Both the position numbers and the translations under genes were made by a program. This document shows positions 6,271 to 13,332 of a DNA stretch of 17,563 nt, in pieces (the first letter of the stretch is position 1; every line of letters starts with the position of its first letter). The notes below the pieces were generated by a model that was given only the letters and a program-made list of their open reading frames with translations, searched no databases and was not told where the DNA came from. The stretch comes from DASXYU01 sp036502295 (lineage in GTDB: Bacteria > Actinomycetota > Actinomycetes > Mycobacteriales > Jatrophihabitantaceae): assembly GCA_036502295.1 (NCBI GenBank), contig DASXYU010000060.1, positions 1 through 17,563 of the forward strand. The letters are read 5' to 3'.

Positions 6271-7020
6271 TTACTGCTCTTGGCCGCGGAGGATCGCTTC
6301 GCAGATCGCGGTCGTCTCGCGCGCCCCGGCCGCGGCCGCGTCGCAGCAGTGCCGGATCCATTCCGCGATGCCCTCCGGCGTGCCACTGCGATACCCGGTC
6401 AGCGCCGTCACGTACCCGTCCGCCAACTCGCGATGCCCTGCCTCGATGCAGACCAGCGACTTGGGGTCGAGTCCGCGCTCGATGACCGTCAGTCGCACGG
6501 CCGCCCGGGCCACGACGCCGGAGGACGGTGCGAAGGCATCCAGCCCGAGCAGTTCGCCGTGCACGACCGCCGCCACCACCACGGCAGGCGCGCTCGTCGC
6601 ATCGAGGACGGCCGCGAGGGTGTCGAGGCGGTCGGCAGTTCCCGGCGAAGGACGTCCGAGCAGCGTCTCATCCTCGACGAGGTCGGCGGCCGCGAGGACG
6701 TGTAGTCGCGCAAGCACCTGACGCGGCGCCCTGCTCCAGGTATCCGTCAACGATCCGATGGCTGCCTGGGCACGCAACGCACCCTGCACGGTCGGGTCGG
6801 CGGCGACGTCACCGGCACGGACCTCGTCCAGCGGGTACTCCGCGCCAGAGAGCCACGCCGATGCCCATGCCCCGCGCAGCGAGGACTCCGTCGAGACCTC
6901 TGCGGAGTTCCGGCGCAGCGTGCGATGGTTCAGCAACGCGTCCACTGCAACGCGGGTGGCATCGACCCCGTCGCGCACGCCCGGCAGATCGAGCAGTGGG
7001 GCCAGTGGGTCTGCAGTCAC
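6271..7020 (-). CDS. Fic-like protein with degenerate active site (Rv3662c position)
   Basis: A 249-residue, mostly alpha-helical protein. I infer a Fic/DOC-like fold: the stretch VHGELLGLDAFAPSSG followed by VVARAAVRLTVIERGLDP (about 153-186) has the spacing of the Fic region (H-x-F-x-x-G-N-G-R-x-x-R followed by a hydrophobic helix). However, the catalytic His is replaced by Asp and GNGR is lost. Near residues 47-67, SSLRGAWASAWLSGAEYPLDEV resembles the helix that carries the inhibitory S-x-x-x-E-G motif, again without its Glu. If correct this is an inactive homologue with a binding or regulatory role; such proteins are often annotated as hypothetical or oxidoreductase. The GTG at 7020 was chosen over the upstream start at 7149, which would overlap the divergent holin gene; TAGGCT (7029-7034) lies 8 bases before it. 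Confidence 0.68.
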   Translation of the reverse strand: MTADPLAPLLDLPGVRDGVDATRVAVDALLNHRTLRRNSAEVSTESSLRGAWASAWLSGAEYPLDEVRAGDVAADPTVQGALRAQAAIGSLTDTWSRAPRQVLARLHVLAAADLVEDETLLGRPSPGTADRLDTLAAVLDATSAPAVVVAAVVHGELLGLDAFAPSSGVVARAAVRLTVIERGLDPKSLVCIEAGHRELADGYVTALTGYRSGTPEGIAEWIRHCCDAAAAGARETTAICEAILRGQEQ

Positions 7021-7028
7021 GACAGCAC

Positions 7029-7034
7029 AGCCTA
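7029..7034 (-). promoter_or_regulatory. -10 element TAGGCT for the Fic-like gene
   Basis: Read on the minus strand, TAGGCT is followed by 8 bases and then the GTG start. No Shine-Dalgarno sequence is present, so the transcript is probably leaderless. The 50-base spacer also has to carry the divergent holin-gene promoter. Confidence 0.45.
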
Positions 7035-7059
7035 GTTCTGCAATGATCGGCACTGACCT

Positions 7060-7066
7060 GAGGAGG
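7060..7066 (+). promoter_or_regulatory. Strong ribosome binding site of the holin-like gene
   Basis: GAGGAGG four bases before the GTG at 7071 is one of the few strong Shine-Dalgarno sequences in the window and fixes that start. Confidence 0.75.
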
Positions 7067-7070
7067 ATGC

Positions 7071-7496
7071 GTGAGCGAAGAAGCGCAGTCGAACGACGCG
7101 GGACGGCACGCCGCCGACCCCACTGTGGGGCAGCTCGTCTCGGACGCATCGGCGCACCTCACTGCGATCGTCCAAGGCGAACTCGAACTCGCGAAGCTCG
7201 AACTCAAGTCGTCACTGCTCAAGGGCGGCATCGGCGCCGCGGCCTTCATCCTCGCCGGCGCCCTCTTCACCTTCTCGCTCACCTTCGGCCTCATCGCCGC
7301 CGCCGAGGGCATTCACACGACCGGCCTCTCCCGCTGGCTCAGCTACCTCATCATCTTCGGCGCGACGCTGCTGCTCACCGGCATCGCGATCCTCGTCGGA
7401 GTGAAGCTCGTGAAGCGCGTCGAAGCGCCGAAACGCACGATCCAGACGAGCAAGGACACCGTCGCCTTCCTCAAGTCGACGGTCAAGCGGGGCTGA
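7071..7496 (+). CDS. Phage-holin-family (Phage_holin_3_6-like) membrane protein
   Basis: A 141-residue membrane protein in the position of Rv3669. A polar N-terminus (1-20) leads into an amphipathic helix, LVSDASAHLTAIVQGELELA (22-41), then KLELKSSL. Two membrane helices follow at about 53-78 and 89-113, and a basic C-terminal tail (KLVKRVEAPKRTIQTSKDTV) ends the protein. The layout and the GELELAK-E-K pattern match the actinobacterial putative Actinobacteriophage holin X / phage-holin superfamily III group. Despite the name this is a chromosomal envelope protein, not evidence for a prophage. It lies 10 bases before the EphE-type hydrolase gene and is probably co-transcribed with it. Function in the cell is unknown. 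Confidence 0.82.
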   Translation: MSEEAQSNDAGRHAADPTVGQLVSDASAHLTAIVQGELELAKLELKSSLLKGGIGAAAFILAGALFTFSLTFGLIAAAEGIHTTGLSRWLSYLIIFGATLLLTGIAILVGVKLVKRVEAPKRTIQTSKDTVAFLKSTVKRG

Positions 7497-7506
7497 CGTC
7501 ACCGCA

Positions 7507-8466
7507 ATGGGTTACGGCCCCCTCCCCGGTGCGCCGGACAGTTCGGCCGTCCTCGTCGACGGACCGTGGACGCACCGCACCGTGCGCGCCAACGGCATCG
7601 CGATGCACATCGCCGAACTGGGTCCCACGGGCGCAAGCGCCGGCACCGGGCCGCTCGTCCTGCTGCTGCACGGCTTTCCGCAGTTCTGGTGGGCGTGGCG
7701 TCAGCAGATGCGCGACCTCGCCGACGCGGGCTTTCACGCAGTGGCGGTCGACCTGCGCGGCTACGGCGCCAGCGATAAGCCGCCCCGCGGCTACGACATC
7801 CCGACGCTCACCTCCGACATCGCCTCGCTGGTGAGCGCTCTCGGCGAGAGCACCGCGATGATCGTCGGCAACGACATCGGTGGCCTCATCGCGTGGAGTG
7901 TCGCCGCGCGCCACCCGCGCGTCGTGCGGAGTCTCGTCATCCTCGGCGCTGCCCACCCACTGCGCATCCGGCACGCGCTGGCCCATGACCCTGCCCAGCG
8001 CAAGGCCTCGGCGTACGCGCTGCGCACCTTCCAGATCCCGCGCCGCCCCGAGTACCTCCTCGGTCGCGACGGCGCCTGGGTCCGCCGCCTCTATGACCGC
8101 TGGACGGGTCCGCGCTGGCGCGGAACCCCCGCCTACGTCGAGGACGTCACCCGCTATGCCGAGGCGATGCGCATCCACCCGGTCGGGTACTGCGCCGCGG
8201 AAATGTTCCGCTGGATGTGGCGCTCCACGATCCGCGGGGATGGGCGGCGCTACGCGGCGTCGATGCGTGCGCCGATCAGGGTTCCGGTGCTGCAACTGCA
8301 CGGCGACACCGATGACTGCGTGCACCCCGGCACGGCGCAGGGGTCGGGACAGTTCGTCAGCGCCGAATACGAATGGCACCTGCTCGCCGGCATCGGTCAC
8401 TTTCCGCAGAATGAGAACCCCGAGCTCGTCAGCGGCGAACTGGTGCGCTGGGCCAAGCAGCACTGA
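7507..8466 (+). CDS. ephE: Alpha/beta-fold hydrolase, epoxide hydrolase EphE type
   Basis: A 319-residue alpha/beta hydrolase of the epoxide hydrolase group, in the position of Rv3670. The oxyanion motif HGFPQFWWAW is at 55-64 and the nucleophile elbow GNDIGG at 121-126 with D123, the acid nucleophile expected of epoxide hydrolases rather than Ser. The charge-relay acid lies in LHGDTDDCV (264-272, D269 or D270) and the catalytic base is H298 in GIGHFPQNENPE. The cap is between about 150 and 250. It probably opens epoxides or related lipophilic compounds, but haloalkane dehalogenase or C-C hydrolase activity cannot be excluded. No Shine-Dalgarno sequence precedes ATG 7507; translation may reinitiate from the holin-like gene, which ends 10 bases upstream. 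Confidence 0.85.
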   Translation: MGYGPLPGAPDSSAVLVDGPWTHRTVRANGIAMHIAELGPTGASAGTGPLVLLLHGFPQFWWAWRQQMRDLADAGFHAVAVDLRGYGASDKPPRGYDIPTLTSDIASLVSALGESTAMIVGNDIGGLIAWSVAARHPRVVRSLVILGAAHPLRIRHALAHDPAQRKASAYALRTFQIPRRPEYLLGRDGAWVRRLYDRWTGPRWRGTPAYVEDVTRYAEAMRIHPVGYCAAEMFRWMWRSTIRGDGRRYAASMRAPIRVPVLQLHGDTDDCVHPGTAQGSGQFVSAEYEWHLLAGIGHFPQNENPELVSGELVRWAKQH

Positions 8467-8472
8467 CCATCC

Positions 8473-8515
8473 AAGATTGGCCGCAGATCCCCTGAGAGGA
8501 GATCGGGCCAATCTT
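8473..8515. terminator. Convergent ephE / marP terminator hairpin
   Basis: AAGATTGGCC (8473-8482) and GGCCAATCTT (8506-8515) form a 10-base perfect stem around a 23-base loop. It lies between the ephE stop and the marP stop, and so can serve both strands. There is no long U-run. Confidence 0.7.
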
Positions 8516-8518
8516 CGG

Positions 8519-9715
8519 CTAGGTGCAGTGCCCCGTTGCAGCGTCCGTTGTTGCCTTGAGCCCGGCGGCGACGTCGGCGGCGATCTCGTCGTCGCTCAGT
8601 GCGTAGCCGACATCGTTCGAATCGAGCGCGGTGGCGAAGACGATGCCGAGGACGGCGCCGTCCTCGGCGAGCAGCGGGCCGCCGGAGTTGCCGCTACGGA
8701 TCGTCGCCCGCAGCGAGTAGATCTCGCGATGGATATCGCCATTTCCGTAGATGTCATTGCCGCGCACCGTGCTGCGATCGCCGACCCGCGCCGACCGCAC
8801 CGCGAACGGGCCGTCCTGCGGGTAGCCGAGCACCGCGGCGCTGTCACCCTTCTCGGCGGGCTTGGCAGCGAAGTGCAGCGCCTCGGCCTTCAGCCCCGGC
8901 ACCGCGAGGACGGCGACGTCACGGTCCGGATCGAAGAGGACGACCCGGGCGTGCAGCGTGCCTGCGTTCGGCACCTCGACGGTGACGGTCGAGGTGCCGG
9001 CCACCACGTGGGCGTTGGTGACGACCCGTTCTGGGGCGATGACGAAGCCGCTGCCCTCGATCCCCCGGCTGCACGAGGGTGCCTGTCCGTAGATCTTCAG
9101 CACAGAGGACCTGGCCGCGTCGACCTCGTGCTGCAACCCCGGGGCGAGGACGTCGCTCGGCGGGGCGACGCTGAGGTCCGGGGAGGACGGCAGCGTCCCG
9201 AAGACCGGCGGGAATCCGCTGCGGTCGAGGAACCCGCGCAGTGAGCCGTACAACCCGTGCGCGTCCTCGGGCATCACGCCGTTGATCGCCCGGACGATCC
9301 GTGAATGGCTCGCCGCCCCGGCGAGTGACGTGTAGGGCGCCGAGGCCATCGGCACGGCCACGATCCACGCCACCAGCAGCACCGATACCACTCCGAGCAC
9401 GGCACCGATCGCCGAGTCGAGGCGCTTGCCCCAGGACGCGATGTGCGACATGAGCGCGCGTCGCAGCCAGCGGCCGAGGAACGAGCCGATCACTTGCCCC
9501 AGGACGGCGAAGAACAGGACGCAGGCGATCGCGACCGGCACCTGCCCGCCGTCGTGGACGATGCGCGACACGATCGGCCGCGCCACTTGCGCGCCGATGG
9601 CGGCGCCGCCGAAGAAACCGGCGAGGGAGAGCACTCCGATGATGGCGCCGTTACGGAATCCCACGAAACCATAGGCGATCGCGACGACGGCGATGATCAG
9701 ATCGAGGAGGTTCAT
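8519..9715 (-). CDS. marP: MarP-type membrane-anchored periplasmic serine protease
   Basis: A 398-residue protease matching MarP (Rv3671c), which in M. tuberculosis protects against acid and oxidative stress by cleaving envelope substrates. The N-terminal CvpA-like domain (1-130) has four hydrophobic helices, roughly 4-20, 25-45, 60-78 and 100-124. The chymotrypsin-fold domain follows from about 200: catalytic H236 in VVTNAHVVAG, D266 in DPDRDVAVL and S344 in RSGNSGGPL. C215 (PSCSRG) and C397 (GHCT) are placed like the regulatory disulfide known in MarP, so redox control is likely conserved. Length and residue positions agree with the mycobacterial enzyme to within one or two residues. It is the last gene of the nth-NUDIX-cupredoxin-marP run, 27 bases after the cupredoxin gene. 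Confidence 0.95.
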   Translation of the reverse strand: MNLLDLIIAVVAIAYGFVGFRNGAIIGVLSLAGFFGGAAIGAQVARPIVSRIVHDGGQVPVAIACVLFFAVLGQVIGSFLGRWLRRALMSHIASWGKRLDSAIGAVLGVVSVLLVAWIVAVPMASAPYTSLAGAASHSRIVRAINGVMPEDAHGLYGSLRGFLDRSGFPPVFGTLPSSPDLSVAPPSDVLAPGLQHEVDAARSSVLKIYGQAPSCSRGIEGSGFVIAPERVVTNAHVVAGTSTVTVEVPNAGTLHARVVLFDPDRDVAVLAVPGLKAEALHFAAKPAEKGDSAAVLGYPQDGPFAVRSARVGDRSTVRGNDIYGNGDIHREIYSLRATIRSGNSGGPLLAEDGAVLGIVFATALDSNDVGYALSDDEIAADVAAGLKATTDAATGHCT

Positions 9716-9742
9716 CGCGGACGCCCGGGTGGGTGGCTCGGC

Positions 9743-10180
9743 TCAGTCGGGCAGGACGATGAGCTGGCCCGTCTGCCCCTGCTGTTCATGGATCGAGCAG
9801 ACGAATTTGTACGTCCCGACTGCCGGCGCGGTGAAGGTGATGCTGTTGCTCTGCCCCGCCGAGGTGAGCGGAATCCAGTCGTCGGTCGGCAGTCCCGGGA
9901 ACTGCAGGTTGTGCGGCGCCCCCTTGCCGACGTTCTTCACGATGAGCTCGACCTTGCCCGGGTGCACGGCGATGACCGCCGGCGTGAACCTCAGGTCGTC
10001 GCCAGCGGAGATCACGACTTGCTGTATCCCCCCGACCGCGCTGGCCGTAACGGCCGAGGTCGGTTGCACCTGCGGCGCGCCGTTGTTGTGTGCGTCCGAC
10101 GAACTGCACGCCGAGGCGAGGACGAGCACCGCTCCGACCGTCGCAGCGAGCAGGACGATCGGGTCACGGGTCCGGAGCAT
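9743..10180 (-). CDS. Cupredoxin-domain lipoprotein (blue-copper-like)
   Basis: A 145-residue exported protein. A signal peptide with a hydrophobic core (about 8-22) ends at LASAC, so C25 is a probable lipidation site, although the -3 Ala is not ideal. A low-complexity linker (26-50) precedes one cupredoxin domain. The type 1 copper ligands are visible: H90 in GAPHNLQF, C128 and H131 in YKFVCSIHEQQ. The position expected for the axial Met holds Gln (Q134). It is likely an outer-face electron carrier or copper-binding protein. ATG 10180 was chosen because the signal peptide starts there; the longer frame upstream to 10693 is antisense-like shadow of the NUDIX gene. It lies 10 bases after the NUDIX stop, in the slot where the mycobacterial operon has a thioredoxin-like protein. 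Confidence 0.83.
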   Translation of the reverse strand: MLRTRDPIVLLAATVGAVLVLASACSSSDAHNNGAPQVQPTSAVTASAVGGIQQVVISAGDDLRFTPAVIAVHPGKVELIVKNVGKGAPHNLQFPGLPTDDWIPLTSAGQSNSITFTAPAVGTYKFVCSIHEQQGQTGQLIVLPD

Positions 10181-10190
10181 GGCGCTCACG

Positions 10191-10883
10191 CTACAGACGG
10201 TTCTGTGGGAGTGGGCGCAGAATCTCGGCGTCCCACGGGCGCGACCAGCCACCCGCCTCGAGGATCCGGTCGAGGACCGCCGCGGTGAACCCCCAGATGA
10301 AAAGCCCTCCCCCGGCGGCTGCGCCTTGACTGTCGGGGGTAGCCGCACTGACCTCGAACGCCGGACCGACGAAACCCATCGGGTGGGAGTAGCGGAACCG
10401 GTTCGCGGGGTCGGTGAGTGCGGAGATCGGCACCGCGACCACCGTGGCGACCTCGCCGTGGTCGACCGGGTGCAGTGTGACCGGGGTCGGCCACCATGCA
10501 AGGACGGCGATGACGACGAAGCCGCTGCGCGGGATGAACAGCGGCGGCAGCTCGCCCACCACCTGCACCTGCGCCGGGTCGAGGCCGGTCTCCTCCTGCG
10601 CCTCGCGCAGCGCGGTGGCGATGTGGTCGGCGTCCTCGGGGTCGGTGGCGCCACCGGGGAACGCAACCTGACCGGGGTGCTTGCGCATGTCAACGGAACG
10701 CTCGATGAGCAGCACGCTGAGGTCGCCGTCAGGCAGGGGCGAGAAGACGACGAGGACGGCCGACGGACGTCCTACGCCGGCCGGTGGCCGCCGCGGACCG
10801 GCGAACTCGCCGAGCACCCCGGTCCGAACGGCCTCGACCAGCGGTCGAAGCGGCACGGGGACGTCCTCGACGAACTCTGTCAT
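10191..10883 (-). CDS. NUDIX hydrolase, CoA pyrophosphatase type
   Basis: A 230-residue NUDIX protein in the position of Rv3672c. It carries both signatures of the CoA pyrophosphatase group: the family motif LLIERSVDMRKHPGQVAFPGG (about 58-78) and the NUDIX box with the group's longer spacing, GGAT...TALREAQEETGL (77-101; E97 and E98 are probable metal ligands). The likely reaction is hydrolysis of CoA, oxidised CoA or acyl-CoA to 3',5'-ADP and phosphopantetheine. ATG 10883, eight bases after the nth stop, gives the usual length; the frame is open further into nth but has no supported start there. It is the second gene of the nth-to-marP operon. Confidence 0.88.
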   Translation of the reverse strand: MTEFVEDVPVPLRPLVEAVRTGVLGEFAGPRRPPAGVGRPSAVLVVFSPLPDGDLSVLLIERSVDMRKHPGQVAFPGGATDPEDADHIATALREAQEETGLDPAQVQVVGELPPLFIPRSGFVVIAVLAWWPTPVTLHPVDHGEVATVVAVPISALTDPANRFRYSHPMGFVGPAFEVSAATPDSQGAAAGGGLFIWGFTAAVLDRILEAGGWSRPWDAEILRPLPQNRL

Positions 10884-10891
10884 CGTCGGGC

Positions 10892-11617
10892 CTAGACGTC
10901 CTCGGCCATCATCTGCGACGCCGAGCGCAGCATGGTCTTCGCCTTCACCGGATCGGTCTCGCCTTCGCCGTAGCTGGGGCATAGCTTCGCGATCGCGCAG
11001 GCGCCGCAGGCAGGGCGGCGCGAGTGGCAGACGCGGCGGCCGTGCCAGATGACGCGGTGGCTGAGCAGCGTCCAGTCCTTGCGCGGGATGAGTTCGGCGA
11101 TCGCGAACTCGACCTTCACCGGGTCGGTCTCCGTGGTCCAGCCCCAGCGGCGGGAGAGGCGACCGAAGTGGGTGTCGACGGTAATGCCGGGGATGTCGAA
11201 GGCGTTGCCGAGGACGACGTTGGCGGTCTTGCGTCCGAAGCCCGGCAGGGTGATGAGTTCGTCGAGGGTGTGCGGCACTTCGCCGTTGAAACGCTCGACG
11301 AGCTGCTGGCCGAGCTTCATGATCGAGTTCGTCTTGTTGCGGTAGAAGCCGGTGGAGCGGACGTACTCCTCCAGCTCCGTGCGATCAGCTCCGGCGTAGT
11401 CGGCGGCGGTGCGGTAGCGGGTGAAGAGCGCCGGCGTCACCTCGTTCACCCGCTTGTCGGTGCACTGCGCCGAGAGGATGGTCGCCACGGAGAGTTCGAG
11501 CGGGTTGGTGAAGTCGAGTTCGCAGTGCGCGTCGGGGTAGAGCAGCGCCAGCTCGCGGTTGATCCGACGGGCCCGACGCGTCAGTGCCAGGGGTGTCTCG
11601 GGCGCGGTAGTCGTCAC
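10892..11617 (-). CDS. nth: Endonuclease III (bifunctional DNA glycosylase/AP lyase)
   Basis: A 241-residue base-excision repair enzyme that removes oxidised pyrimidines. The helix-hairpin-helix LPGFGRKTANVVL (124-136) carries catalytic K130, and D148 lies in GITVDTH. The 4Fe-4S cluster has perfect spacing C-x6-C-x2-C-x5-C (C197, C204, C207, C213). The start is GTG 11617, placed six bases after a TAACTT -10 element, which implies a leaderless transcript that also carries the NUDIX, cupredoxin and marP genes. Position and sequence match Rv3674c. Confidence 0.96.
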   Translation of the reverse strand: MTTTAPETPLALTRRARRINRELALLYPDAHCELDFTNPLELSVATILSAQCTDKRVNEVTPALFTRYRTAADYAGADRTELEEYVRSTGFYRNKTNSIMKLGQQLVERFNGEVPHTLDELITLPGFGRKTANVVLGNAFDIPGITVDTHFGRLSRRWGWTTETDPVKVEFAIAELIPRKDWTLLSHRVIWHGRRVCHSRRPACGACAIAKLCPSYGEGETDPVKAKTMLRSASQMMAEDV

Positions 11618-11623
11618 CCCATC

Positions 11624-11629
11624 AAGTTA
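11624..11629 (-). promoter_or_regulatory. -10 element TAACTT of the nth operon
   Basis: Read on the minus strand, TAACTT is followed by GATGGG and then the GTG start of nth. There is no Shine-Dalgarno sequence. This is the best-shaped leaderless promoter of the set because the first T-A and last T match and the spacing is exactly six. Confidence 0.55.
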
Positions 11630-11649
11630 CAAGGCAGAATGGACAGACC

Positions 11650-11751
11650 ATGATCGCGCTGCTGGTACTTCTGTTCCCGTTCGTCCTGCTCGCGTTCTTG
11701 CTGTTGATGGAGTGGGTCGAGAAACCACTCAACCGCGACAGGTCGCGCTGA
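11650..11751 (+). CDS. 33-residue single-pass membrane microprotein (Rv3675 position)
   Basis: A small open frame, ATG 11650 to TGA 11751. Residues 1-20 form one long hydrophobic helix (MIALLVLLFPFVLLAFLLLM), followed by a charged tail EWVEKPLNRDRSR. It sits alone in the 223-base space between divergent nth and crp, where M. tuberculosis has a small membrane protein gene, Rv3675. Codons end in G or C in about 80 percent of cases, as in real genes here. No strong Shine-Dalgarno sequence is seen; CAGAAT (11635-11640) could be a weak -10. Function unknown. Confidence 0.68.
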   Translation: MIALLVLLFPFVLLAFLLLMEWVEKPLNRDRSR

Positions 11752-11840
11752 CGCGGAGTTGCGAGCTGGCCTAGCCTTTGCGTGGGCATAGACTCATCGC
11801 TTGATTGGTTGGGCCCACACCTGGGCGAAGGGGAGCTGAC
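11752..11840 (+). promoter_or_regulatory. crp promoter and leader
   Basis: The 89-base region contains two TAnnnT -10 candidates, TAGCCT (11772-11777) and TAGACT (11789-11794); I cannot decide between them. AAGGGGAG (11828-11835), five bases before GTG 11841, is a good ribosome binding site and decides the crp start. A 6-base inverted repeat, GTGGGC (11782-11787) with GCCCAC (11813-11818), could form a leader hairpin. I see no TGTGA-N6-TCACA site, so autoregulation by Crp is not evident. Confidence 0.5.
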
Positions 11841-12515
11841 GTGGACGACATTCTGCGGCGCGCAGGCATATTCCAGGGCGTCGATCCCGACGCCATCGAA
11901 GCGCTCGCCAAGGAGTTCAACACTATTGAGGCGCCGCGCGGCACCACACTCTTCAACGAGGGCGACCCGGGCGAGAGCCTTTTCATCGTCATCGCCGGGA
12001 AGGTGAAGCTCGGCCGCCGCTCCCCCGACGGACGCGAGAACCTCGTGGCGGTGATGGGTCCCTCCGACCAGTTCGGCGAGCTCTCCCTCTTCGACCCCGG
12101 CCCGCGCACCGCGACCGCCACTGTCGTCACCGATGCCCGGCTGGCCGTCCTACCGAAGGAAGCGCTTGTTGCCTGGGTGCGCGACCGTCCTGAGATCGCG
12201 ATGCAGCTGCTGCGCGTCCTCGGCCGCCGCCTGCGCCGCACCAACACGATGCTCGCCGACCTGATCTTCGTCGACGTCCCCGGGCGTGTCGCCAAGCAGC
12301 TGCTGCAGCTGGCACAGCGCTTCGGCTCGCTCGAAGGGGGGCAGCTGCGCGTCACGCACGACCTCACCCAGGAGGAGCTGGCCCAGCTCGTCGGCGCCTC
12401 GCGCGAGACGGTGAACAAGGCGTTGGCCGACTTCGCCTCCCGCGGCTGGCTGCGGCTCGAGGGCAAGAGCGTGGTCATCCTCGACCGCGAGCGCCTCGCT
12501 AAACGAGCCCGATAG
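11841..12515 (+). CDS. crp: cAMP receptor protein, Crp/Fnr family regulator
   Basis: A 224-residue Crp close to Rv3676. The cyclic-nucleotide domain begins at DDILRRAGIFQGV. The binding pocket has GE at 79-80 (FGELSLFDPGPRT), R89 and T90, and T134-N135 in the long C-helix (LRRTNTMLAD), the positions that bind cAMP in the mycobacterial protein. The winged helix-turn-helix LTQEELAQLVGASRETVNKA (175-194) carries the recognition helix. GTG 11841 matches the family N-terminus and has a good ribosome binding site; an upstream start at 11805 adds residues foreign to the family. It ends 17 bases inside the convergent MBL-hydrolase gene. It is likely a global regulator of carbon and stress genes. Confidence 0.95.
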   Translation: MDDILRRAGIFQGVDPDAIEALAKEFNTIEAPRGTTLFNEGDPGESLFIVIAGKVKLGRRSPDGRENLVAVMGPSDQFGELSLFDPGPRTATATVVTDARLAVLPKEALVAWVRDRPEIAMQLLRVLGRRLRRTNTMLADLIFVDVPGRVAKQLLQLAQRFGSLEGGQLRVTHDLTQEELAQLVGASRETVNKALADFASRGWLRLEGKSVVILDRERLAKRAR

Positions 12516-13332
12516 CCCGACGTAGGCGGACTGCCCAGGGCAGTTCGCCGTGCAGATATTCAAGCTGGGCCTTCACGCTGAGTTCGGCCGCGGGCCAGAG
12601 GACGCGGTCGACGTCGGCATAGACCCGCTCCACCACCGCCCGCGCTGACGTCCGGACGCCGAGGGTCTCGGCCGCCGCGCGCACCTGACCGAGCCGCTCC
12701 TCGCGGTGCTTCAGATAGTAGGTCGCCACCTCGCCGGCCTGCTGCAGCTCCGGCCCGTGCCCGGTGAGGACGGTCGTATCTCCGAGCGCCTGCAGTCGCT
12801 GCAACGAGCCCAGGTAGTCGGCGAGACGGCCGTCCGGATAGGCGACGACGGTCGTGCCGCGTCCCAGGATCGTGTCTCCGGTGAGGACGGCAGCAGGCGC
12901 GGCATCCGCAGGAATGAGAAAGCTCAACGAATCTGCGGAGTGCCCGGGCGTGGCCCAGACCCGGACCTCGACGCCGGCGGCGACGACGACATCGCCTTCG
13001 ACGAGACCCTCACCGCCGAGTCGGTGCGCGGGATCGAGGGCGCGGACGGGAGCGCCGGTGAGTTCGCGTAGCCGCTTCGCCCCGTCGCTGTGGTCGGGGT
13101 GGCCGTGAGTGAGCAGGATCGTCTCGACCGTGCCGGCGGCGGCGAGGACGGCCTGCAGGTGGGCCTCGTCCCGCGGCCCGGGGTCGACCACGATGCAGCG
13201 GTCGTTCTCCGGCGAGCGCAGCAGCCAGGTGTTGGTGCCGTCCAACGTCATCGGGCCGGGGTTGGCGGCGAGGACGACCGCGGCGAGCGGCGTCACCTGC
13301 CGCAGCCGCTCATAGGCGAGTTCGTCGCTCAT
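12499..13332 (-). CDS. Metallo-beta-lactamase-fold hydrolase, LACTB2-like (Rv3677c position)
   Basis: A 277-residue MBL-fold protein. The metal motif THGHPDH (75-81: H76, H78, D80, H81) is complete, with H131 (TPGHSADS), D153 (TGDT) and H192 (TGHGP) as the remaining ligands. A C-terminal helical/winged-helix extension (about 205-277, with SVKAQLEYLH) resembles LACTB2-like and glyoxalase-II-related proteins. The likely activity is a hydrolase or a nuclease of single-stranded RNA type; resistance to beta-lactams is not implied. It is the third gene of a run ridA-NUDIX-MBL; its ATG overlaps the NUDIX stop by four bases. Its stop overlaps the crp end by 17 bases. Confidence 0.88.
   Translation of the reverse strand: MSDELAYERLRQVTPLAAVVLAANPGPMTLDGTNTWLLRSPENDRCIVVDPGPRDEAHLQAVLAAAGTVETILLTHGHPDHSDGAKRLRELTGAPVRALDPAHRLGGEGLVEGDVVVAAGVEVRVWATPGHSADSLSFLIPADAAPAAVLTGDTILGRGTTVVAYPDGRLADYLGSLQRLQALGDTTVLTGHGPELQQAGEVATYYLKHREERLGQVRAAAETLGVRTSARAVVERVYADVDRVLWPAAELSVKAQLEYLHGELPWAVRLRRAIGLV

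Noticed and set aside
7021..7149. Longer start for the Fic-like gene
   Set aside because: It would overlap the first 79 bases of the divergent holin-like gene and add an Arg-rich segment; the GTG 7020 has a -10 box at the right distance.
7071..7496. Prophage remnant suggested by the holin-like protein
   Set aside because: No other phage gene, attachment site or integrase is nearby; this family is a common chromosomal envelope protein in actinobacteria.
10181..10693. N-terminal extension of the cupredoxin frame
   Set aside because: It overlaps the NUDIX gene in another frame; the signal peptide begins at ATG 10180.
11805..11840. Upstream start for crp
   Set aside because: The added 12 residues do not match Crp proteins, while GTG 11841 has a ribosome binding site at five bases and the family N-terminus.
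12499..13332. Antibiotic resistance beta-lactamase
   Set aside because: The MBL fold is of the LACTB2/glyoxalase-II-like type without a signal peptide, in a housekeeping operon.
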